64,000 bases of DNA, taken from positions 434,001-498,000 of the forward strand of contig JAFJTR010000002.1 in NCBI GenBank assembly GCA_022559985.1. Direction: 5' to 3'. The translations under genes and the position numbers were made by a program. Positions 30,751 through 40,955 of the stretch are shown in pieces. This DNA comes from Parastagonospora avenae f. sp. tritici 18332-5 (lineage: Eukaryota; Ascomycota; Dothideomycetes; Pleosporales; Phaeosphaeriaceae). Position 1 is the stretch's first letter. Each line of letters begins with the position of its first letter. Under the pieces are notes generated by a model that saw only the letters and a list, made by a program, of their open reading frames with translations, ran no database searches and was not told the DNA's origin.

Positions 30751-33700
30751 TCACCTCCTCTCCCTCTCCCTCTCAACCCTCTCCAAATCCCTCTCCATAT
30801 CGCCCTCGGTCCTAACCCCTCCCCTGCGCGCCTTAGCATTCTTCCGCAAGCCCGCCGTGAACAACCTCGCGATATTATCGTCGCCAGGAGCACCACTCTT
30901 CCTGCGCTTGTCGCGATGCGACGACGGTCCCGACGGCGGCCTGGCATCAGCTTTCGGCCCACGAGGCGGCTCCACCTCATCGTCGTCATACGAGCGTTTG
31001 GAAGAGAGCGAAGGTCGAGACGACGAGACGCGCGAGTGCAGAGACTTGCTTGGCTTGTCGCGACTATCGCGTTCACGAGCATTGCGTTCGCGCTCAGCGG
31101 CGTAGTGGTCCTGAGTTTCTTTCGGGGTCGCAGCGCCGCTGGGAATGGACGTGGTGCTCGATTTACGACGGTGGTCTTTTGCGTCGCTGTGGTCGCGGTT
31201 GCGGTCCGCAGCTGGGCCTTTGGGGGGCTGGAATGCCCGAGGGCCGGTGGGAGGCTGGACGGGTGGCGGCATGACGTTCTTCGAACGGCCCTTGATACTG
31301 AAGCCATTCGCGGAGGGGCCAGTGGGTGCATTGAGCGGTGGAGAGGTCGCTCGCTTCTTCATCATTGCGCCGACAATGTCTTCTTCTCGGTCAGACGGCC
31401 TTTTCTCCGTCTTCTCTCGATACTCGCGATCGTCACGGTCGCGCTCGTCATGACGCGGTGAACGCTCGCGATCGCGGTCCTTACGGCTGCGGCGCGAAGA
31501 GCGATGTTTGTCGTCGTCGTAGTCGCGCTCATCGTCTTCGGCCTCACGACCCTTGCGGCGCTTGCGGTCCCGGTCTTTTTCACGAGTTCGGTCATAGTCG
31601 TAATCACGATCACGCTCTTTCCGATCTTTGCGGTCTCGCTCTCTGTCTCTCGATGAATCGTGGTACTTGTCCTTGTCGGTCCTATGCTTGCGCCGGGAGC
31701 TGCCATCAGAGTCCTTCTCACTTCGAGCGTACCCCTTATCGTCGTACTTCTCATCGCCTGGGGATCGCGAGCGGTGCCGGCGGCCATGCTCTTTGCTTCG
31801 ATCCCGGTGTGATCGTGAAGACCGATGTTTCTCCTTATCACGACGGCTACTGTGATACTTAGATTCCGCTGAGGCAGTTCGGGTACGGTCGCCACGACTC
31901 GCTCTGTCGTCACGCCGCTCGTCGTAGTCATCCTCCCGATCTTCGTGACGTGAAGAACGATGAGGGAGTCGATCTTTCCGCTGATCGTGTTCGTCATCGT
32001 CTTTCGGTACAGCGGAGCGCCCGCGGTTGTCCCGCCGTGATTCAGGTTCTGCTGAGCGTGTGCGCCCACGATGTTCATTCCTCTCATCGTCCCTGTTTCG
32101 CGATCTTGATCGTGAGCGAGAAGGCGACTTATTAGCGACTCGCATGCTTTCGTCCCGTTGCGGAGAGCGCCTAGAAGTGTCAATACTTGTCCTAGTCACT
32201 GTAGAGCTGCATGGTACATACGATCGTACCCTACGCTGAGGGCTGGCAGGCGCAATATCATGGGTAGAGGTCACACTTTTCGGTGGCGGAACAAAACGCG
32301 CACTGTTGACTCTACTAGAGAATCCAGTATTTGGGCGACCCTCACGCATGGCTCGTGGACCCGTCGGCGCTCCAGCTACACCAACGCCAGTTGGCTCAGC
32401 AGGCTGATCCGTCAGTACCTTTGCAGCACCATATGCGCCGCTGTTGAACCCTCCGCGAGGACCATAATTGCTGTAACCCATCTGCATGTTGGAGTTGAAC
32501 GAGGGATCCATGGGGTTCTGTTCGAATCCTTGGCCCATCATGCCCTGCGGATATGGCATACCATTGGCCATCATTGGCTGGCTGTACTCATCCATTTCCG
32601 CGTCACCAGAGTCGAAGGTTTGGATCGGATTCAGGCCACTCATCTGACTGGTGCCATCTCCTGCTTGGTTAGTAGCATCGCCCGCCACTGTAGTAGTATC
32701 GCCAGATGGAGCAGAATCCTGTGCAGTCTGCAGAGTCGACTCTGTGGTGGCTTCGGTGCTTTCCTTACCTTCTTCAGTAGGCCCTGCAGACGCCGCTGTT
32801 TGCTCATCGCCAGTCTTGGCATCAGAAGCTGTGTTAGCGATTCCGTCAGGCGACTGGCCGTCACGCTGTGTAGAAACAGAATCGTCAGTTCGTATTCGTA
32901 TAGGAGATCTACCGACTGATGTAGTCGGCCTTGACGGGTGATGATGAAATCGACGTACTTTGGGGGCAGGTCCGCTTCGACTGCCGGGGCGAGAGTTTGC
33001 GTTCTGGAATCCAGAACCAAAGCTTCCATGACTGCCATTTCGCATGTTTCGCTGGGGATGCCCTGCTCCTTGATTGGCAGGGAAACGATTGTGGTTCTGG
33101 TTTGGGAAATTATGCTTGGGGAATTGGTTCATCATCTCGGGATATGCTCCTGATTGATTATATCCACCCATTGAGCTGAACCCGTTGTTGTAGTTGCCAT
33201 AGCCACCACCCATGCCATTCCAACCACCATAGTTGCCATTGTAGTTCATGGCCGACATGTCGTTCATGCCCATGCCCATGTTTCCTCCATAGTTGCTGTA
33301 CATGCCGTTGGCCATGCCGTTCATGTTGTTGAAGTCTAAAGTAGTTAGCGAGACGTACTTCAGAGTAAGCAATGTGTTGGCATACCCATGGAATTCATGC
33401 CGTTCCAGTTGCCATTAACCATCATGTTGTTCATACCATTCATGTTATTCATGCCGAAGCCCATGCCGTTGTTGAAGCCGTAGCCCATCTGGCCAGCCAT
33501 GCCATTTATCATCATGGGGTTGTTCCCCATCATGCCGGCGTTGGCGGCGTTTGTGTTCGCGTTCGGCTCATCCGTGGCAGCATCTGTGCTCTTTGCCACA
33601 GTCTGTGAGGCGATACTGCCGCGTCGCTCGGTCTCGTCGTTCTGTGGAGCGATGGAGCCCTGATGAGGATTAGTAAGAGATTAAAGAGAGACGGGATGCA

Positions 33701-34437
33701 CTCGGCGATCACTGGCACGTGCTGCAACAATCATGTTCATTCTTGGTAGACCAACCGAGCTAACGCTCTGGTTCAGAAGTTGTCTCAATAGATCAAGTGT
33801 GTGTGACAGCGATGCAGGAATAGAATGGTACAAACCTACCTCGTTCGGTTGTACAGCAGAGCCGGCGCGCTCGTCTACGTCCCGGCTGTTCTCTGCTGTG
33901 GCCTGGTCATCACGAATGCCCTCCACCTTGGACGCCTCTTCGATGCTGTCCACAGGCCTGTCAGCTGCGTCACTCGGCGGCTGAACCTCGGGGGCAGCCG
34001 GCGTTGCTTCCACCGGTGTGGCAGGTGCCTGGGTAGCCGCCTTCTCTTCCTTCTTCTTTTGCTTTTGCAGCCATATCCTAATGGTGTTGCGGAGAGTCTT
34101 GTTGGGTGCGCACGACTCGGCCTCGAGCGGTGAGTGGTCGCATGACGGGCATGTCGTTGGGAAGACGAGCTTCTCTTGGCCTGTACCAGCATTAGCTTCC
34201 CGTTGTAAGCAATTGGGGGATAAAGATGAGCTCACATGGCGGGCATATAACTTTGTTGCAGCACAGAAGCTTGTATGCGTCGAGAGCAACCTGGCCGTCG
34301 AGCGCGCAATAGAAGCCCTTGGGAAAGCCAGTCACGGGCAGAGAGCTGTTTATGTCAGCACCTAGTTCAGAAGTGGCAGGTAGCAAGAATACGCACAGCG
34401 CGTACTCCCTCAGGTCCTCGGGAAGGGTGTTGGCCAT
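30751..34437 (-). CDS. RING/U-box-like, Gly/Met/Asn-rich and SR-rich nuclear protein, 5-6 exons
   Basis: Exons proposed: 34437-34397, 34345-34236, 34180-33840, 33659-33386 and 33335-30751, all phase-consistent. A further 51-nt stop-free intron is likely at 32171-32221 (GTATGT..TAG); removing it gives RVRSRSPQRDES. Predicted 1,099 aa. The N-terminus has a cysteine-rich RING/U-box-like module (FYCALDGQVA, LLCCNKVICPPC, TTCPSC, then NKTLRNTIRIWLQKQKKK), as in RBBP6/Mpe1-type proteins but without the DWNN ubiquitin-like domain. The middle is NGM/NYGG-rich; the C-terminal half is dominated by RS, RD and RE dipeptides with a final PPTGPRAFQPPKGP and IARLFTAGLRKN. This suggests a pre-mRNA processing or E3 role; the exact function is unknown. 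A short TCC-start alternative was not found. Confidence 0.82.
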
Positions 34438-35137
34438 GGCTAGGCTCTGCGTTTTCGCGGGTCGCGGTGAGTGGAGGCAGCAGCCCAGTATCCAGCCTCT
34501 GCTACGGCGTAGCTTATGTCATTAAATTGATAGTACAAGAGAGTGTGAGAAAGTGGTGAGAGAAAGGTACTCGGGGGGTAATTGCAGACAGGCGGCCGAG
34601 TCGCTCGCAGTTGGCGCGCGTGCAAGTTTGTGACAGAGCGATGTTGGAGTCGCGACTTCTGGAAAACTTCCGCGGCGGCTGTGCACGTGATCGTCGGGTA
34701 GCGTCACGTCACCTGCGCGGCACGACCCCTGTCCGCTACCTCGCCATGCACAGTAGATATGTTTGCGTCGCGCATTCACTTTCCATGTCACCTGGATGCC
34801 CAACTCACAGAACACCGTCTTTCTCAAAGCTGAGTCACCAGACGCGTTCCGTGCTATATTTTATCAGCAACTACGCAGCCGATCTAGGAGCCTGTAGATA
34901 CCCACAAGGCATTACTACAGCACCGAAAGTGTAGTGATGCTTTGTATACCTTCAGACTACCATTTCATCATTCAAACTCTATCCAATTCGCCCACAAACT
35001 GAACCAGCAGAACATTCCAACGTCCGCTAATCGAACTCAGTCTAGCGTTCTTGTCATCGTCATCGCACGTTCCATGCACATGTCTCCCCATTTTCGGCTC
35101 GATCCGGACCTGTCTCCTTCGTCCCAAACAATCCATC
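34438..35137. other. Divergent intergenic region
   Basis: 700 bp between the start of the RING/SR gene (minus) and the alpha/beta hydrolase gene (plus). No open frame here carries recognisable motifs; it most likely holds both promoters and 5' untranslated leaders. Confidence 0.4.
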
Positions 35138-36364
35138 ATGATCCTTGGCCAGATATCCTACTTGGACTGCATAGCTTTTCTGGTCTTTCTCACGCCTCAA
35201 ATCTTTATACAAATTGGTTTATTTCCCGTTTTGAAATGGCTGATTCCAGCGTTGCCATGGCTCGGTACGTAATCCATGATACTTTATCCAAGCATGCTCA
35301 TACTCATAGTCCCGAAAGTCATTGTGATTCCGTATCAGTTTGTAATAGAGAGGCTGTTCGTTCCGCATGAGAATCGCACGCCGTTTGTGCAAAAGGCAAC
35401 TCCATTCCAGGACCTTGTGATCCGCTTCGTTCGCTTCGCGTTCGCGGAAATGCCTGCATTCATAGGCAGGACATTCTTCTCCAAAGCCGTCTCGTTACCG
35501 TTCCTGAGATTCCGAATGCTGAGACACGGCTTCGTCACCAGTCCCATTCGCTGGACCGAGGTCACGCGACCAAATTTCAGGGGCGTCTATATCGTACATG
35601 ATCAGCAAGAACAGCCTGATATCATAGTGTTTTATTTACATGGCGGCGGCATGTCTATGGGAAGTAGCTACTTCTACATGGAATTTTTGCTCGCATGGGT
35701 CACGCTCTTAAAGTCTGCCGGATATCGCAACCCAGCTCTCTTTGCTCTGGAGTACACCCTGGTTCCAGATGCTACATACCCAACGCAACTCCACGAGGCA
35801 GTCGCCGGCTACGAACACGTTCTATCTCTGGCTCAATCATCAGCACGTGTAGTCGTAGGTGGCGACTCAGCCGGCGCCACCCTCATCCTCTCTTTCCTGT
35901 TATATATATCCGAACACCCAGAGCTGCGTCACCAAAAGCCCGGTCTCGCAATCATGATATCACCCTGGGTCACTATAGTTTCCAGGAACAACCGGAACAC
36001 CGCCTCGGACTACCTCAACTCCACGACCCTCGAGCTCTACGGCATGCAATACATCGGCAACAAAGTCTCTCCTTCCGACCCCATCGTGTCACCGGGTTAT
36101 TGCAAAGACGTGAAAAAATGGAAAGAAGCCAGTCCAGAGCATGGGTGGTACTTCATATACGGAAGCGAAGAAGTGCTTGGCCCAGAAACCAGGCGCCTCA
36201 TCACACTGTTGAAAGAAACGGGCAAGGAAGTGGGGGTTTGGGAAGAGAAAGGCGGAATTCACGCTTGGCCTGTTGCTAGTCTCTATCTTGGGGAGACGAG
36301 GGAGGAGAGGTTGGCTGGATTGAAAAGTATTGTCGAAGCTACGAAGGAGAGGATACAATCGTGA
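35138..36364 (+). CDS. Membrane-anchored alpha/beta hydrolase (HSL-like esterase), 2 exons (393 aa)
   Basis: Exon 1 (35138-35264) encodes an N-terminal hydrophobic anchor (MILGQISYLDCIAFLVFLTPQIFIQ). Exon 2 (35310-36364) carries the hydrolase. The 45-nt intron (GTACGT..TAG) joins WL to VPKVIVIPYQF with a split Val codon. Hallmarks of the hormone-sensitive-lipase family are the oxyanion motif YLHGGGMSMGS, the nucleophile elbow GGDSAGATL, and a C-terminal GGIHAWP with the catalytic His. The pattern resembles fungal steryl-acetyl-hydrolase-type and other lipid/ester hydrolases; the substrate is not evident. It ends 28 bp from the convergent small gene. Confidence 0.88.
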
Positions 36365-36392
36365 AACATTTTGATGTATGAAGTAGAGGTAG

Positions 36393-36674
36393 TCAGTACC
36401 GACGGCACCACTGCGCAGGCATTTCAATACCCAGCTCCCGTGCAGCCTTTTGCAATCTTCGAATTCTTTTTTCTTCCTCCATTGCCCAATCGCGTTCGGT
36501 GGTGTTTGCATTCCGGCTTGTCAACGACGTTGAAGAGAGGGGTGTGATGTTGGCACTATAGCGGGTGAGTTCACGCACGCAGGCTGGGCTTGTTGGCATA
36601 TCTTACGAGGTGGCGGCCATGGCAGGAGCCTGCATTCCACTAGTGGAATTGCTATTTGCACTGTTGCTGGACAT
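36393..36674 (-). CDS. Small conserved-looking protein, 2 exons (76 aa)
   Basis: Exons 36674-36607 and 36555-36393 are separated by a 51-nt intron (GTAAGA..TAG) and join in phase to a 76-codon frame. The N-terminal half is Ser/Asn/Thr/Ala-rich and probably disordered; the C-terminal half is a charged amphipathic helix (ERDWAMEEEKRIRRLQKAARELGIEMP) ending QWCRRY. I cannot name it. The helix composition and clean splice phasing make it likely to be real. It is tail-to-tail with the alpha/beta hydrolase gene. Confidence 0.62.
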
Positions 36675-37211
36675 AATGACTAACTTTGTGGTGTAACTTA
36701 TTTGGCAATAGTCATAAATGTAGACGAGCTTAACAATATGCAGGTAGTAAGGAAGAACCCAGTTGACCAATAAGAGCAAACCTCTAGAAAGCAACGAGTC
36801 AAGATATCCAAGACTGCTGGATCTCTGCAACGGCATGTGTACCGTACTTATATTCCCTAATATCTGTCTTCTTGACCGGTCAGCTTCGACTCCGCAGCTA
36901 ATGCTTTCCAATCGTTGCACCTGTAGAGTGAAGGTGCGTGGCCCAATAAGGCTAGCGCAGGTGAACGGGACATGGATGTGATTCCTGCTCGGCAGTGCCT
37001 GCCAGCCATTGCTGGCGACAAGGGCTTCTCCTAGTCCCTGGTGGTTGGACTTGTTCATATTTCGTGTCGACTTGCCGTACACGCAATTATAGCGATGCAT
37101 TGTGCTTTCGTCCCTACGCTCAACCATTAAGTCCCTCGCAAAGGTATCACGAAATCATGAAAAAAAAATCCCCTTGAATTACCCACAGCTAGCAAACATA
37201 CTCCGCAAGAC
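36675..37211. other. Intergenic region with no recognised gene
   Basis: About 540 bp downstream-left of the possible relic. Short open stretches lack motifs, and an A-rich run occurs near 37158-37166. Probably includes the promoter of the 76-aa protein gene. Confidence 0.4.
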
Positions 37212-37678
37212 TCAATTCCCACATCCCAAACATACGCCGCGCCATTCCCGTCCCTCCAAGCATCCCACCCGCGTGACCTTTTGCCTCTTTCCCAACCGTT
37301 TCGCATATTCCTTCTGCCACAAAACCGCTCTCTCGCGTGACTGCCCATCTTCCTCAACAAATGCGCAGTCCACGAATCCACGGCTTCTGGAGAACGCCTC
37401 CGCCTCCATCACGAGATGGTTGTGTGGGGTTAGCGTATTGCCTCATGCGGACTAGGTCGGCCCTGGCGGGGTGATTGGGTATAGTGCCCGGCGGCGTGCC
37501 TGGGGGTAACATTGGGTGCATGCAGGCTGGTGAGATCGATTTGAGTTTCCTTTGGGAATCTGCTGATGGGTTGGTTGTGTAAATGAGGACTTGTATCGAT
37601 GATGTCTGATTGTGCTGTTTCTTCCCAGTAGACAGTGCCGCTCGAGGTGCAGGGAAGCGATAGCGATGACTGATTCAT
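37212..37678 (-). pseudogene. Possible frameshifted gene relic
   Basis: Three adjacent stretches in three successive frames together look like one protein. The first runs from an ATG at 37678 (MNQSSLSLPCTSSGTVYW..) through SLHAPNV. A short Pro-rich part in the next frame (MLPPGTPPGTIPNHPARADLVRMR) follows. The third frame continues from about 37442 to a stop at 37212 (GNTLTPHNHLVMEAEAFSRSRG, AVLWQKEYAKRLGKRQ). Each handover shifts by one base, and no GT..AG intron fits. I do not recognise the family. It may instead be a set of unrelated open stretches, or a real gene with assembly indels. Confidence 0.35.
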
Positions 37679-38709
37679 TTGCCCATAAACTTAGGTGCAC
37701 CTATGGTAGCTATAGTAGATATCTGTTAGAGCTATCTTCTGTACTTAGTGTGTTCAGGCTGGCAGGCTTTATTTATGACGTCATTGCATTGGTACAGTCA
37801 GCTCTAGGTTTGGTACACCCACCAGTTGAAAAACAATCAAATAAATTAAGCAAAGATGTTTCGCATCTGTATTTGTTTGATGCATGCGCGCTCTGCAGCT
37901 ATGGCGAATACATCACGTGCACCTCCGGACATAAAGCCATCACAGGCCATGACAAGTCGCACTCCACAAAGTTCCTAAACGCGAACTTCTTGCATCTAGT
38001 CTATCACGATTTCCATTCAAAGATAATTTAGACAGCGGGTCAATTACCTGAGTTCACCCAGTTAGCAGAGCTCTCGACTCGTCTATAGCTACAAAGAGAT
38101 CCGGACTAAATGGACACTGACAGGTTGCTAGTTGCATGAGGGTTCCGGCCTGAATGCGCTGATGACGGCCGCGAAGACTTTGAGAAGGAAGCCTAGCAGA
38201 CTTGATCTAATGCATTGAAATATCGCCCAAGATACCACATACGACACTTCAGGACTGTCCTTAACTCAGTGCACCCGCACACTTCGTAACCACCATTGAC
38301 AACGCATGCAGCAAAAGTGGCTTCCCCAACTCCCTCGTTTCAACCGGCATTGGCTACAACCTGCATACGAAGCGCGGCTGAGTTGTATCCGGTCACGGCC
38401 CGGTATTGACTTTGATTCGAGGAGCTGTGCCGGTCAGGCTGTCTCTTGCATCCTCCTCGCATGCCATTTCGGTCATGTGACTTGCTAGACTTCTTATGGG
38501 TTGGTATGACCTTTCTGATAGGAGAGTGTACTCCTGGTTGTGTGAGTTCCACAATGCTGTACGCTCGGTAAGGCAGCTGGATGAGTCCTCCTTACGCTCC
38601 CGTCCGACTTTTGCGTGCTGCTCATTTCTTGTGTTTCGCGCGTCATGTCGCTATTTACCACCTTCACACCATCTTATAAGATCACTCTCAGCGCTTTTGA
38701 ACACTCATC
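37679..38709. other. Intergenic region with no recognised gene
   Basis: About 1 kb, relatively AT-rich. A 139-codon plus-strand open stretch (37612-38031) overlaps the relic on the opposite strand and has no recognisable motif. No repeat or RNA gene was recognised. Confidence 0.4.
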
Positions 38710-39052
38710 ATGCCCTTCATCTTTGACGGAATGGATGAACAAAGACATGGTTTGACCAACTACCGGCACGCAATATTCGATACTATCGTGGGGCAAGACC
38801 GAGCTATTTCCAGGTCAGTATTTGCCCGCTTGGGGACAGTCTGTTGACGCATGCAGTTCTTGCGCCAACGAGATCTCATCAACTTGCGTTGCGCGCGCAC
38901 TTCCCGTTCCGAGTCGCAAGGAAGATGTACACAACGGTGATACCTTGCGAAAGCTTTGGAATGCTACGAAAGATATGATGCACATTGGTTCGCAGTTTGA
39001 CAAGGATGCTGGGAAAGAAAGACCGCGCACTCTGAGCGAGGGTGACATATAA
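38710..39052 (+). CDS. Possible small spliced gene, hypothetical protein (99 aa)
   Basis: An ATG at 38710 opens MPFIFDGMDEQRHGLTNYRH. A GTCAGT donor at 38814 and CAG acceptor ending at 38856 bound a 43-nt interval with a TTGAC branch-like site. Exons 38710-38813 and 38857-39052 join in matching phase to a 99-codon frame ending GKERPRTLSEGDI. A TATA-like TTATAAG lies upstream near 38673. No signal peptide, no known domain. The intron is short and the frame modest, so a chance arrangement is possible. Confidence 0.38.
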
Positions 39053-39197
39053 GACATTGGAAATGAAAGTTGACTGGAGTCAATGTCAATGGTGCACATT
39101 TTGGTGACACTATTTCGAATGATTGCATTGGCAGTGCTTACGGGGTCAATATTTCGACGCTCTCCGCTCCGACGGAAGTTCATTCCAGTTGAAACTG

Positions 39198-40652
39198 TCA
39201 TGCTCGGTCAACAGGTCCAGCGCCATCAGTCCGCTCAACCGGCTCAATATTTACATTCGGATCCTTGATAACATCCTGCCTTGCCGTAGCTGCCACTTGT
39301 ATCTCCTCCTCTTCTACACGAATGTTGCTAGGGTCTTGCGATAGGGGTTCAAAATGTGCATCTCGAACTCTCCTCTTATCGATGCGTCGCCTCCATGGCT
39401 TATACAGAATGACACTCAACCCACCAAACACGATGAATGTGCCGCATATGGCTCCGCCTTGACTCATTCAGCACATATCATAAGCGCGAAGGAATTTTGT
39501 ACTCACCGACAATGTCCCAAGCTTCGCCCAGTCTCTCAACACTATCCCAGAACTTTCCGTGGGGTTCCGCAACATTCAAGATCAGATTGAGGAACTGTAC
39601 CGTGCCGATGACGATTGCCACAATGACTGTGATTACTGTTAGGACAATACTGTAGTAGCAGATTGCGATCGGGTCGCGCGCTAGCTGAGTGCTCGTGTAT
39701 AGGCTCATCATTAGTGCGCCGTCTGTTGTGTCTAGCAGACACATGCCAGCTGTGAAGAGTAGCGGGAAGATGAGGATAAGCCATATTGATGTTCCTTTCG
39801 TGGCCTGAATCGAAGAGATGCCCAGAATCGCTATTTCGGATGAAGTATCGAAGCCCAGACCAAACATGACCTGTGTAGACTATCAGCAGATGGACATTAA
39901 AGTATTGTTTGTAGTTGTTTCTTACCCCGAGCGGATACATCTTCCATGGCCTATCAATGAGCCTGAACAGTTTTTGCAATATCGGAAATAAACATCCGCC
40001 ACCCTGAATCTTGAACTGTTCATGCTCGGATCCAGGCTCACTGGCAATCATCTTCTTCATTTGTACGATCAGTTTGTACAAGATGTAAACGTTCATGAGA
40101 CCTAGAAGGAGCAGGAAAACGGCTGAAACCGATGTACCGATGATACCGCCCACATGCGCGAAATTATCGAATTTAGAAGACACGGCTGCGGCAGTCCCTG
40201 CCACGACCAAGGAAGTGATGATGACTATAGTCGAGTGCCCGAGTGAGAAATACATGCCTACTGTGACCGGACGCTGACCGGCAGCGATCAAGCGCCTGGT
40301 CATCAGATCAATGGCAGAGATATGATCGGCATCAAGAGCATGACGGAGTCCTAGGGTGTAAGACAGAATCGCTGTGGATACAAGGGGAGTGTGCCAGTGC
40401 TGTTCGTGGACCTTAGCTTGCAGAACGCTGCATTGTGATACAACTTACAAGCACGACACCCACAGCAGCCCAAACAAGAGCATTGACAATGATCAGAGTC
40501 AGGATGACTGCGATCGCGGGGAAAGGGAGTTTTTGTATATATGGCACCCGCGAATGGTATTTAGAGGCTTTCGTCGTGGCCTGGCGCCAGAACGAAGGTT
40601 TGGCGGTGTTGTCGACCATAATTGATGCAGGCGGCGACTGTGAGTTCTCCAT
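39198..40652 (-). CDS. High-affinity nickel/cobalt permease (NiCoT family), 4 exons
   Basis: Imports Ni2+ (for urease) or Co2+ across the plasma membrane. The diagnostic NiCoT helix-II signature is present (LRHALDADHISAID), followed by FSLGHSTIVIITSL and, in exon 3, LGFDTSSEIAILGI and MCLLDTTDGALMM. At least eight hydrophobic segments are visible, and the C-terminus is a charged cytosolic tail. Exons are 40652-40449, 40399-39926, 39870-39507 and 39457-39198, giving 433 aa. Introns are 49, 55 and 49 nt with GTAAGT, GTAAGA and GTGAGT donors, all phase-consistent. It lies downstream of CEM1 on the same strand, 303 bp away. Confidence 0.93.
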
Positions 40653-40955
40653 GGTCGACGACTACGTCTCACCAATGTGACGATAAAGGAATAAGGACGA
40701 AGGCATGTGAAAATGGACCAGAAGTCAGCTTCGAGCTAAGATGAGCACGGATGACGGGTCGCACGGTGAACGAGCAAATATCGTGGGATTAAATGGCCGA
40801 GGGTGGGGCTGGCGGATGTTATCGCGAAGCTACCCCGCCAGAAGATACACATCTCAATGACGGCACTTTTTCACACTTCGTCCCACTTTCCAGCCATCTT
40901 GTCTCGATGCTTCTTGCGTGCAAGATAAGATGGCATTCTTTGCAGACCTTTCGTC
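40653..40955. other. Intergenic region between CEM1 and the NiCoT gene
   Basis: 303 bp between the CEM1 stop and the NiCoT start codon, on the same transcribed strand. It should contain the CEM1 3' end and NiCoT promoter. No other feature recognised. Confidence 0.4.

Noticed and set aside
29876..30754. 292-codon minus-strand frame over PRO3
   Set aside because: Antisense of a recognised P5C reductase with high GC third-position bias.
37612..38031. 139-codon plus-strand frame near the relic
   Set aside because: No motif, no signal or splice logic, and unlike coding composition of neighbouring genes.
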